DNA of 64,000 nucleotides from Lentisalinibacter sp964427415. GTDB taxonomy: Bacteria; Pseudomonadota; Gammaproteobacteria; Steroidobacterales; Woeseiaceae. The notes below the pieces were generated by a model that did no database searches, was not told the origin of the DNA, and was given only the letters and a program-made list of their open reading frames with translations. Below, in pieces: positions 43,405-50,383 of this stretch; positions within the stretch are counted from its first letter, which is position 1; every line of letters begins with the position of its first letter. The position numbers were made by a program, and so were the translations under genes. The stretch lies in the NCBI GenBank assembly GCA_964427415.1, contig CAYRUH010000014.1, positions 1-64,000 of the forward strand, in the 5' to 3' direction.

Positions 43405-45616
43405 CGCCGTCGGCGAGCCGGAAGTCGATGCGCCGGGTATCCAGTTCCACCCGATGGACGGTCACCGCCAGCTCGTCGCCCAGGGCGTAGGCCTGCCCGC
43501 TGCGGCTGCCGACCAGGCGCTGGGAGCCCGCCTCGTATTCGTAGTAATCGTTACCCAGGGTGGAGACGTGCACCAGACCGTCGATCTGGTATTCGGGGAT
43601 CTGCACGAACAGGCCGAAGTGGGTCACGCCGGTCACCACGCCCTCGTAGTCGTTGCCGATCTTGTCTTCCATGAACTGGCACTTCAGCCAGGCTTCCACC
43701 TCGCGGGTGGCGTCCTCGGCTCGCCGCTCGTGGGCCGAGGTGAGCTGGCCCAGCCGTTCCATGTCGCCCCGCTCATAGGGGAAGGCCTTCGGCTTGCCGC
43801 CGTTCGCCAGGTGCTTGATGGCCCGGTGCACCAGCAGGTCCGGGTAACGGCGTATGGGCGAGGTGAAATGGGCGTAGGCAGTGAGGGCGAGGCCGAAATG
43901 GCCGATATTCTCCGGCGTGTACTCCGCATGTGCCATCGAGCGCAGCAGCGCCATGGAAATGGCCTGGGAGTCGGGGCGATCCTGGACTTCCTGCATCAGC
44001 TTGCCGAAGTCCTTCGCCTGCACGTGCTCCGGATGGGGCACCTTCAGGCCCAGACCCAGGAGATACTCGCGGAAGTCCTGGAACTTCTCCGCATCCGGCT
44101 TCGCGTGCACGCGGTACAGCGTCGGCACCTTGTGGCGGCGCAGGTACTTTGCCGCCTCGACATTCGCCGCGATCATGCACTCCTCCACCAACCGGTGGGC
44201 ATCGCTGCGCTCGAAGGCGCGGATCGCCTCGATCTCGCCGCCCTCGTCCAGCTCGATCCTCACGGCGGGGATGTCGAGTTCCAGCGCGCCGCGCCGGGCC
44301 CGAGCCCTGGCGAAGGCCCGGTAGACGTCGCGCAGATTATTGATATGGGCAACGATTTCTTCCCCGACTCCCGCATTGCCCGGTTTCTCGCCCTCGAACA
44401 GAGCGCCGACCTGGCTGTAGGTGAGCCTGGCCGCCGATCGCATCAGCCCCTCGTAGAACGTCGAGCGGCGCACCTTGCCGCCGGGCCCCACGATCATCTC
44501 GCAGACGAGGCAGAGCCGGTCCACTTTGGGGTTGAGCGAACACAGGCCGTTGGAAAGCACGGTGGGCAGCATGGGCACCACCCGGTCCGGGAAATAGACG
44601 GAAGTGCCCCGTCTGGTCGCCTCCCGGTCGATATCCGAGCCGCGCTCGACGTAATGACCCACGTCCGCGATGGCCACCAGCAGGCGCCAGCCGTCCTCCA
44701 TTGGCTCGCAGAACACGGCATCGTCGAAGTCCTTCGCGTCGGCGCCGTCGATGGTCACGAGGGGCAGATCACGCAGGTCGCGACGGCCCTCCTTCGCCGA
44801 ACGGGGCACATACTTGCCGAAGGCCTTCTCCTCCTCGCGCACGCCCTCCGGCCACTGGTGAGGGATGCCGTGAGCGTGGATGGCGAGGTCGGTGGCCATG
44901 CCCCGCTGCCCGGGCGCGCCGAGCACGCGGGTCACGCGGCCGGTGGGCTGCTCCTGGCGGGACGGGAAGTCGACCAGTTCGGCGACCACCATCTCGCCGG
45001 GCTTCGCGCTGCCCGCCTCTTCGCGGGGGATCAGCACCCGGTGCTGGATGCGCGGGTTGTCGGGCAGGACCAGCCCGATGCCGCGCTCGCGGATATATTG
45101 CCCGGCCACTTCCCGCGTGCGGTGCTCCAGCACCTCGATGACCTTGCCTTCCGGCCGGCCCCGGCGGTCGCGCCGGATCACCTTCACGGCGATTCGGTCC
45201 TCATGCATCACCTCCTGCATCTCCCGCGGCGAGAGGTACACGTCCTCACCGCCCTCGTCCGGGATCAGGAAGCCGAAACCGTCGGGATGGGCCTGTACCA
45301 CACCCGGCACCAGGTGCAGCCGCTCGGTCAGGCAGTATTCCTGACTGCGGTTCCGGATCAGCTGCCCGCCGGTGATCATGCGCTTCAGACGCTCGCCGAG
45401 GGCGCGCCGGTGCTTGCTCTCGGTCAGTCCGAAACTCTTCGATATCTCCTCGAAGTGCATCGGCCGGCCCTTTGAGTGCAGTGCATCGAGAATCCGCCGT
45501 CGGTCCGGCACAGGATGGCTGTAGGTTTTCTGCTCCTGGCCGTCCTTGCCAGCCTGGTCACCCTTGCGGCGGCGCCCGCCGCCCTGTCTGTTCCTGTTCC
45601 GTTTAGCCAAAATCAT
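43397..45616 (-). CDS. rnr: ribonuclease R
   Basis: A 739-residue 3'-5' exoribonuclease that degrades structured RNA. Order: Lys/Arg-rich N-terminus, helix-turn-helix (ILDALHSKGRPMHFEEISKSFGL), cold-shock domains, RNB catalytic domain (DGADAKDFDDAVF, with the metal-binding Asp residues) and a C-terminal S1 domain (YEGVVTGVTHFGLFVQ). I chose ATG 45616 (MILAKRNRNRQGG); the earlier open frame crosses the tRNA-Leu promoter. Its C-terminus is shorter than E. coli RNase R (813) because it lacks the long basic tail. Confidence 0.97.
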   Translation of the reverse strand: MILAKRNRNRQGGGRRRKGDQAGKDGQEQKTYSHPVPDRRRILDALHSKGRPMHFEEISKSFGLTESKHRRALGERLKRMITGGQLIRNRSQEYCLTERLHLVPGVVQAHPDGFGFLIPDEGGEDVYLSPREMQEVMHEDRIAVKVIRRDRRGRPEGKVIEVLEHRTREVAGQYIRERGIGLVLPDNPRIQHRVLIPREEAGSAKPGEMVVAELVDFPSRQEQPTGRVTRVLGAPGQRGMATDLAIHAHGIPHQWPEGVREEEKAFGKYVPRSAKEGRRDLRDLPLVTIDGADAKDFDDAVFCEPMEDGWRLLVAIADVGHYVERGSDIDREATRRGTSVYFPDRVVPMLPTVLSNGLCSLNPKVDRLCLVCEMIVGPGGKVRRSTFYEGLMRSAARLTYSQVGALFEGEKPGNAGVGEEIVAHINNLRDVYRAFARARARRGALELDIPAVRIELDEGGEIEAIRAFERSDAHRLVEECMIAANVEAAKYLRRHKVPTLYRVHAKPDAEKFQDFREYLLGLGLKVPHPEHVQAKDFGKLMQEVQDRPDSQAISMALLRSMAHAEYTPENIGHFGLALTAYAHFTSPIRRYPDLLVHRAIKHLANGGKPKAFPYERGDMERLGQLTSAHERRAEDATREVEAWLKCQFMEDKIGNDYEGVVTGVTHFGLFVQIPEYQIDGLVHVSTLGNDYYEYEAGSQRLVGSRSGQAYALGDELAVTVHRVELDTRRIDFRLADGGD

Positions 45617-45640
45617 TCCTTGTTCTGAAAGGGGACGCGA

Positions 45641-45669
45641 TTGACAAGGATAACGCCCTTGAGTAGAGT
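45641..45669 (+). promoter_or_regulatory. sigma-70 promoter of tRNA-Leu
   Basis: A consensus -35 TTGACA (45641-45646), a 17-bp spacer and a -10 TAGAGT (45664-45669) are followed by a GC-rich discriminator. The tRNA 5' end is at 45711. The promoter lies between the divergent tRNA-Leu and rnr genes. Confidence 0.85.
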
Positions 45670-45710
45670 CTCGCGCCTCCGTCGGGGCGCATTCTACGCG
45701 CTCCGCGCCT

Positions 45711-45797
45711 GCCCAGGTGGCGGAATTGGTAGACGCGCTAGCTTCAGGTGCTAGTGGGGGCAACCCCGTGGAGGTTCAAGTCCTCTCCTGGGCACCA
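45711..45797 (+). tRNA. tRNA-Leu(CAG)
   Basis: An 87-nt class II tRNA with encoded CCA. The acceptor stem GCCCAGG pairs with CCTGGGC; the anticodon loop around CTTCAGGTG gives anticodon CAG, reading CUG, the most used Leu codon in a GC-rich genome. The variable arm (TAGTGGGGGCAACCCCGTG region) forms a stem, and the T-loop GTTCAAGTC is intact. A tRNA-Leu also lies between purA and rnr in Pseudomonas, so the location is ancestral. Confidence 0.97.
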
Positions 45798-46284
45798 TTC
45801 CGGGGCATCCTCCTCCCGCGCCCGGCATTCATCGATCCGGCCACTCCCTGGACACCATTACCGGCCGCTCCAGCCAGCAGTAAAAGCGGTTCTGTGATTC
45901 GGGCAGATGCTCGGCGCACCGGGCCGCATCCGTCTGGACCATTTGCTCCAGGTTGTAGTGACCGATTGGCGGATTGACGCTAATATCCAGCGCCGGCAGA
46001 GCCGGCGAGGAACCGCGCAGCGCTCAGGCGGCACGCCGTCGTCGACAAACGCCCCGGCAGGAAGTCGTCGACGGCGGGCGTCACGTCCGACGCCGGCGCC
46101 AGCGTGGCGGGATCGATCTCGACGTCGATGCCGGTCTTCACCTCGACAGTGATAGCAACAACAACGCGGACCACAACCCGGGCGCCGAGGACCGGCACGA
46201 GCTGCTGGAGAAATACGAAGAGTCCAAGCAGCTCATTCCGCTGGAGGTTCTGCACCGCCCCGAGATCATCTGACGGGCTGTCCC
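45798..46284. other. 487-bp region after tRNA-Leu, mostly without clear genes
   Basis: No intrinsic terminator for tRNA-Leu is evident. A tight hairpin CGCCGGC-AGA-GCCGGCG lies at 45991-46007. Two frames with plausible composition overlap on opposite strands: plus 45974-46273 (see separate entry) and minus 45980-46255. At most one can be real. No integrase, IS end or second copy of the tRNA 3' end was found here. Confidence 0.5.
45974..46273 (+). CDS. uncertain small ORF, possible gene remnant
   Basis: A 99-codon frame. The last 50 codons look like protein: a Asp/Asn-rich run (IDLDVDAGLHLDSDSNNN) and then a helical end (HELLEKYEESKQLIPLEVL) with normal codon bias. The first half is Arg-rich and looks non-coding. 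The antisense frame at 45980-46255 also has high third-position GC over part of the stretch. It could be the 3' end of a degraded gene; no homologue is recognised. Confidence 0.2.
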   Translation: MTLISSAGRAGEEPRSAQAARRRRQTPRQEVVDGGRHVRRRRQRGGIDLDVDAGLHLDSDSNNNADHNPGAEDRHELLEKYEESKQLIPLEVLHRPEII

Positions 46285-48837
46285 TTACTGCACCGTCTTC
46301 GTGGCGGGCGCGGAGTAGTCGCTCTCCACTCCTGACGTGTTGTAGGAGGTCGCCACGAATTCATACGTGCCCTGCACCAGGTTCTCGACCACGTAGGTGG
46401 TCACACCCGGATTGTCGATGGTCACCGAGTTCGGATAGCTTCCGGACGTCGTCCCCCAATAGATGCGGTAGCCCGCCAGGTCCGTCAGCGCCGTACCGTC
46501 CGTGTTCTCCGTGGGCGGCGACCAGCTGAGCGTGACCGAACCCATGGCGATGGCCTCGACCGTGATCGAGAAGGCGCCGAGGGACGCGGAAGCCTGACCG
46601 TCGCTGACGCTGATCACGATGTCGGCATAGGTGCCTACGTCGCCTGCCTCGGGCGTGCCGGACAGGCGGCCGGTACCGGTGTTGAATGCCGCCCAGGACG
46701 GCTTGTTGGTGATGGAGAAGCTCAGGTTGTCGCCGTCCGCATCGCTCGCGCCCGGGGTGAAACTGTACTGAGTGCCTTCCGTCACCGCCTTCGCCGGGCT
46801 GCCGGAGATCGTCGGCGCCGAGTTCGTGGCGAGCGCCTGCACGGTGATCGTGAAGGCCGGCAGTGACGCCGAGTCCTGACCGTCGCTCACGCTGATCACG
46901 ATATTGCCGTAGCTGCCTGTGTCGCCGCTGGCGGGGGTGCCCGAGAGACGGCCTGTCGTTGTGTCGAAAGATGACCAGGAAGGCCTGTTCGCAACATCGA
47001 AAACGAGCGCGTCGCCGTCGGCGTCGCTGGCGCCCGGCGTGAACTCGTAGGTCGCACCTTCGTTCACTGATGTGGCGGGCGTGCCGGAAATCGTCGGCGC
47101 GCTGTTGGTCGCAACCGCACGCACCTCGATCGCGAACGGCCCCAGGGCGGCCTGCGCCTCGCCGTCGGTGACGGTAATGGTGACGTCCGTATAGAGACCG
47201 GCGTCGCCCGCGGCGGGCGTGCCGAAGAGCCGACCGGTGGCGGTATCGAAACTGGCCCATGCCGGCAGATTCGCGATGTCGAAGGTCAGCGAATCGCCGT
47301 CCGCATCGCTCGCGCTCGGCGTGAAGCTGTAGGGCGCGCCTTCACTGACAGCTGCGGGAGGGCTGCCGACAATCGTCGGCGCGGTGTTGGTCACCAGCTG
47401 CCGCACCTCCACCGTGAACGGCCCCAGCGAGGCCGTTGCTTCGCCGTCGCTGACCGTGATTGTGATGTCGGCGTAAGAACCCGCATCGCCCGCGCCTAGG
47501 GTCCCGAACAGCTCGCCTGTTCCAGCGTCGAAACTCGCCCATGCGGGACGGTTGGCGATCTCGAAAATCAGGGCGTCACCGTCCGGATCCGACACGGTTG
47601 GTGCGAAGCTGTAGCGCTCGCCTTCCGTAATGGCGCTCTGCGGGTCGCCGCTGATCGTCGGCGGGCTGTTCGTCGACGGCGTTTCGCCGCCGTTGCCGGC
47701 CGTGCCGTTGACGAGATCCAGCTCGTCCTGGCCACCGTCGGCGACGGCAATAATAGCGTTGTCGAGCAACTCCACCGAATCCCGGGGCACGATGCCGTCG
47801 ACCTGCTTCGGCGAGACGCCGGGATCGAGGTCGGCGAGCGCCGCCTCGAGATTGTCAAATTCCGGGGCCGGCATCACCGCCTTTGTCGCGGCCAGACCGA
47901 CACGGATCTGCGCCAGTGCATCCGCGCTGACGGGCACCTCGGTCGTGGTGACCGCGGTAGCATCCGGCATCACCTGGCGGATGGCGTCGTCCATCGCGCC
48001 CATCGCGTCGACACCATTGACCTGCAGACGATTGGCGATCGCCTCCAGCAGCGTCTGCGTCGAGGCCACGATCGCGACGGCAGTGATGCGCGCATCCGCC
48101 TTGGCTCCGCCGGCGCCGTCGAGTCTGCCGTCGGTGAGGTCCGAGGCCATCGCGGCCACGACGGCGTCGCCGTCTATCTGGCGGCCAACGGCGATGAGCG
48201 CATCACGGGTCCGACGGATGGTCTCGCCCAGCGTCTCGGAGGCCTTCACCATCTCCGCGATGCGGGTGCCGTCTATGACCTGGGTCATGACCGGCTCGCC
48301 TGACAGCGTCACGAGACCGCTGTTCAGCGCCGTGGTCACCCGGTTCAGGGCGATGCCGAGATTCTCCCTGGTCAGGCCGCCCGGCAATTCGCCGGCAAGT
48401 GCCACCGCGAGCGTACTGAAGGGATTCAGGTTCGCAACAGTCTTCTCGCCGGGCTCCAGCGCTATGCTCTTCAGCACGAAATCCGGCGCCAGGCCAGTCA
48501 CCAGATCGGTGCCGCCCCGGGCGTCAATAGTCAGGGGATAGTCCCCGCCCTGCGTGCGCACGGTGATGTTGTAGCCGGCGCTGGCATCGCTGTTCATGCT
48601 GCCGAGCTCCGAGCCGTCGCTGGCGACGATCCGCACCGTCGCGCCGACGATGGGCCCGTCACCCACGCTGCCTGACAATTCGTGATCGCGCAGGATCTGG
48701 CCGGTAGCGCCGCCGGGATCGTTCGCAATAGGCTGCTCGGCCACTTCCTCTTCCATGAGACAGCCGCTCAGCGCGAGCGAGATCATGGGAAGAATCAGCA
48801 GCCTGTTCAGTTTTGCTGGCGCGGAATATAGGCGCAT
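46285..48837 (-). CDS. surface lipoprotein with four cadherin/Ig-like repeats and Fn3 domain, c-di-GMP riboswitch-controlled
   Basis: An 850-residue lipoprotein (lipobox ALSGC, Cys26). Residues about 50-110 resemble a carboxypeptidase regulatory-like beta-sandwich (VGDGPIVGATVRIVASDGSE). Residues about 130-370 are helical and unassigned. Four 94-residue repeats start at Asn390, 484, 578 and 672; each has the CADG/He_PIG pattern (APTISG, SDADGD, WASFDTATG, GTPAAGDAG, ITVSDG). Residues 766-850 form an Fn3-like domain (LSWSPPTENTDG, AGYRIYWGT). SDADGD motifs suggest calcium binding. It is probably outer-membrane anchored and adhesive, though this is inference. A GEMM riboswitch lies in its leader, and the SD sits in a small hairpin. 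Confidence 0.85.
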   Translation of the reverse strand: MRLYSAPAKLNRLLILPMISLALSGCLMEEEVAEQPIANDPGGATGQILRDHELSGSVGDGPIVGATVRIVASDGSELGSMNSDASAGYNITVRTQGGDYPLTIDARGGTDLVTGLAPDFVLKSIALEPGEKTVANLNPFSTLAVALAGELPGGLTRENLGIALNRVTTALNSGLVTLSGEPVMTQVIDGTRIAEMVKASETLGETIRRTRDALIAVGRQIDGDAVVAAMASDLTDGRLDGAGGAKADARITAVAIVASTQTLLEAIANRLQVNGVDAMGAMDDAIRQVMPDATAVTTTEVPVSADALAQIRVGLAATKAVMPAPEFDNLEAALADLDPGVSPKQVDGIVPRDSVELLDNAIIAVADGGQDELDLVNGTAGNGGETPSTNSPPTISGDPQSAITEGERYSFAPTVSDPDGDALIFEIANRPAWASFDAGTGELFGTLGAGDAGSYADITITVSDGEATASLGPFTVEVRQLVTNTAPTIVGSPPAAVSEGAPYSFTPSASDADGDSLTFDIANLPAWASFDTATGRLFGTPAAGDAGLYTDVTITVTDGEAQAALGPFAIEVRAVATNSAPTISGTPATSVNEGATYEFTPGASDADGDALVFDVANRPSWSSFDTTTGRLSGTPASGDTGSYGNIVISVSDGQDSASLPAFTITVQALATNSAPTISGSPAKAVTEGTQYSFTPGASDADGDNLSFSITNKPSWAAFNTGTGRLSGTPEAGDVGTYADIVISVSDGQASASLGAFSITVEAIAMGSVTLSWSPPTENTDGTALTDLAGYRIYWGTTSGSYPNSVTIDNPGVTTYVVENLVQGTYEFVATSYNTSGVESDYSAPATKTVQ
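46543..47670 (-). repeat. four 282-bp in-frame tandem repeats inside the lipoprotein gene
   Basis: The repeats encode residues 390-765 and have an exact spacing of 282 bp (94 codons). The last three units are more alike than the first, fitting recent duplication or gene conversion. Copy number could vary by recombination. Confidence 0.85.
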
Positions 48838-48840
48838 AAC

Positions 48841-48852
48841 GGCACTCCTGCC
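48841..48852 (-). promoter_or_regulatory. ribosome binding site within a small hairpin
   Basis: Read on the minus strand, GGCA-GGAG-TGCC places the Shine-Dalgarno GGAG in the loop of a 4-bp stem, 7 nt before the ATG at 48837. This could be the expression platform by which the upstream riboswitch controls translation. Confidence 0.4.
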
Positions 48853-48989
48853 TTTGTCGGGCGGGCTCTCCGATCGGAAGACGCAGCGTCAGGCTACGGG
48901 GTAATGTCGAATCGAAACGCTGCCGGGGGTCGGCGAACGAGCGCTCTTGTTATTGGACGCCGGCATGAAGCCGGTGAGCGCCCTGTTCC

Positions 48990-49070
48990 TGCTGGCAACC
49001 CCGCTGTCGTAGGCTCTCGCCCGTAGACCGGTGGCTTTGCGTCCCGATCTTTCGATCGGTTTGCCCTTTT
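48990..49070 (-). ncRNA. cyclic di-GMP-I (GEMM) riboswitch
   Basis: On the minus strand the conserved GEMM elements appear in order. First comes GGGCAAACC, then a perfect CCGATC-GAAA-GATCGG stem capped by a GAAA tetraloop. The junction GGGACGCAAAGCCACCGG follows, then the second stem with GGTCTACGGG and GCCTACGACAG, and last the closing AGCGGGGTTGCC. These match the class I c-di-GMP aptamer, including the tetraloop and receptor side. It lies about 150 nt upstream of the repeat lipoprotein start with no intervening gene. The downstream hairpin (GCCGGC/GCCGG near 48961-48974) lacks a T-run, so control is more likely at translation than termination. Confidence 0.93.
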
Positions 49071-49159
49071 CAACTAACTCGATTCTCTGTCGTCAGCAGA
49101 CCTCGTTGTTCGAGACTGTCTGTTGAGGACGGACTTTAGCACCGATTATGTGGCGCACA

Positions 49160-49183
49160 ACATGTCTCAAAATACCGACATGT
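49160..49183. promoter_or_regulatory. 24-bp dyad upstream of the riboswitch (candidate operator)
   Basis: Perfect 7-bp inverted repeats ACATGTC and GACATGT are separated by 10 bp. The dyad lies about 90 bp upstream of the riboswitch. On the minus strand a CATAAT (-10-like) sits about 14 bp further downstream, so a regulator here could control the transcript's promoter. No matching regulator gene is nearby. Confidence 0.4.
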
Positions 49184-49280
49184 AATCGCCGCAACGCATC
49201 GCGGCGGGCCTCGATGCGTTATGTCTTCTGCGCTTGTGCGCGTGAGTGCGGACGACAGGGGGATGGCGGCATTTGCCATA

Positions 49281-49314
49281 ACAAGAAAGGCCCCGAACGC
49301 CAACGGGGCCTTTC
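49281..49314 (-). terminator. Rho-independent terminator of the gene at 49334
   Basis: A perfect 9-bp stem (AAAGGCCCC at 49286-49294, GGGGCCTTT at 49305-49313) lies 20 bp after the stop of the upstream minus-strand gene, followed on that strand by TTTCTTGTT. It separates that gene from the riboswitch transcript. Confidence 0.85.
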
Positions 49315-49333
49315 CCTGCAGGATCGCGCGGTC

Positions 49334-49783
49334 CTATTTCATGGTGAGTTCGCGCATCAGGTACGCGCCGGTGATCTCGCGCATCGCCGGGTAGTTCTGC
49401 ACCAGTGTCTCGGAGCGCTTTTCCTGCTCCTCGCTCCACTTGGCCATGAACGCATCGTAGCGTTCCCTGGAAGGGGCGAGAGCCGCCGTATCGGCGAACT
49501 TGACCACGAGCAGGAGATTAAAATCCCCGCTCTCGGCGAGCTGGCTCGAATAGATGGCATAGTCCTCGATGTGGCCCAGCTCCTTGGCGAGAGTATTGGC
49601 CGCCACCCAGGTGTCGCGGATCCCCTCAAGGTAGGTATCCATCATATTCGGCTTCACCTTGATCGCCGATATCTGATAGACCGACTCACTGATGTCGTAA
49701 TCTTTCCAGGGTTCAAGCTCGGCCATTGCCGTCGACGAGAAAGCGAGCAAAACAGCCGCAATCGACACTCTGATAATTCGCAT
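49334..49783 (-). CDS. periplasmic protein of unknown function, dimeric alpha-beta-barrel-like
   Basis: A 149-residue protein with a clear signal peptide (RIIRVSIAAVLLAFSSTAMA, cleavage before ELEPW). The mature part has the alternating strand/helix pattern of a small ferredoxin-like/ABM fold (VYQISAIKVKPNMMDTYLEG, then FNLLLVVKFADTAALA). I do not recognise a family with certainty. ATG 49783 gives the signal; the open frame extends to 49861. A strong terminator follows, so it is probably monocistronic. Confidence 0.7.
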   Translation of the reverse strand: MRIIRVSIAAVLLAFSSTAMAELEPWKDYDISESVYQISAIKVKPNMMDTYLEGIRDTWVAANTLAKELGHIEDYAIYSSQLAESGDFNLLLVVKFADTAALAPSRERYDAFMAKWSEEQEKRSETLVQNYPAMREITGAYLMRELTMK

Positions 49784-49894
49784 GATTCTCTTCCTTGTTT
49801 TCTGATTGTTGTCGTTGTAGCCGGGAACGCGGCCGCGTTCCGGAGGCGCCGAGAATAACACGACTGGAAAACTCTGTTGCGCAGGCGTAGCCCG

Positions 49895-50383
49895 TCAGAT
49901 CGTGCGCAGACTGTTGCGCGTGCGCAGCCTGGCGTCGCGACGCACCTGCGCCGAACGGTAGCGGCGTTTCTCGTCGTCGGTCCCGGGCAGGACTTCCGGT
50001 ACCGGCGTGGGACGGCCGGTCCCGTCGAGACCGACGAAGGTCAGGTATGCCGAGACCACGTGCCGGACGTCGCCGGTGCGGCTGTTCTCGGCCGCGACCC
50101 GCACGCCAATCTCCATAGAGGTGTTCCAGGCACGGTTGACGGAGGCCTTCACCACCAGCGTCTCGCCGGTACGCGCCGGAGACAGGAAGTTGAGGTTGTC
50201 CACCGCCACGGTGACGCAGGTGGTGCCGCAGTGGCGCTCCGCCACGATGAGGGCCGTACGGTCGCACAGGCCCATCACCAGACCGCCGAATACCGTCTGC
50301 TCCGCATTCAGATCATTCGGAAATATCTTGTAGACGTTCTGCTCGACGGCGGAATGCGATGGCGCGCGACCCGGCATACTCAT
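49895..50383 (-). CDS. hotdog-fold acyl-CoA thioesterase
   Basis: A 162-residue protein of the YciA/BACH thioesterase group. Signatures are NAEQTVFGGLVMGLCDRTA (catalytic region), VTVAVDNLNFLSPARTGETL and the tail FVGLDGTGRPTPVPEVLP. It hydrolyses acyl-CoA to free acid and CoA in the cytoplasm. It starts with ATG overlapping the stop of the CoA-transferase gene by four bases, so the two are translated together. ATG 50383 is preferred; a second ATG follows two codons later. Confidence 0.88.
   Translation of the reverse strand: MSMPGRAPSHSAVEQNVYKIFPNDLNAEQTVFGGLVMGLCDRTALIVAERHCGTTCVTVAVDNLNFLSPARTGETLVVKASVNRAWNTSMEIGVRVAAENSRTGDVRHVVSAYLTFVGLDGTGRPTPVPEVLPGTDDEKRRYRSAQVRRDARLRTRNSLRTI

Noticed and set aside
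43205..45475. 756-codon open frame antisense to rnr
   Set aside because: Low-complexity His/Leu/Arg composition opposite a fully conserved RNase R; an artefact of high GC.
46543..47670. Regular 282-bp repeats as a CRISPR array or satellite
   Set aside because: Units are in-frame protein domains with no spacer structure and no cas genes nearby.
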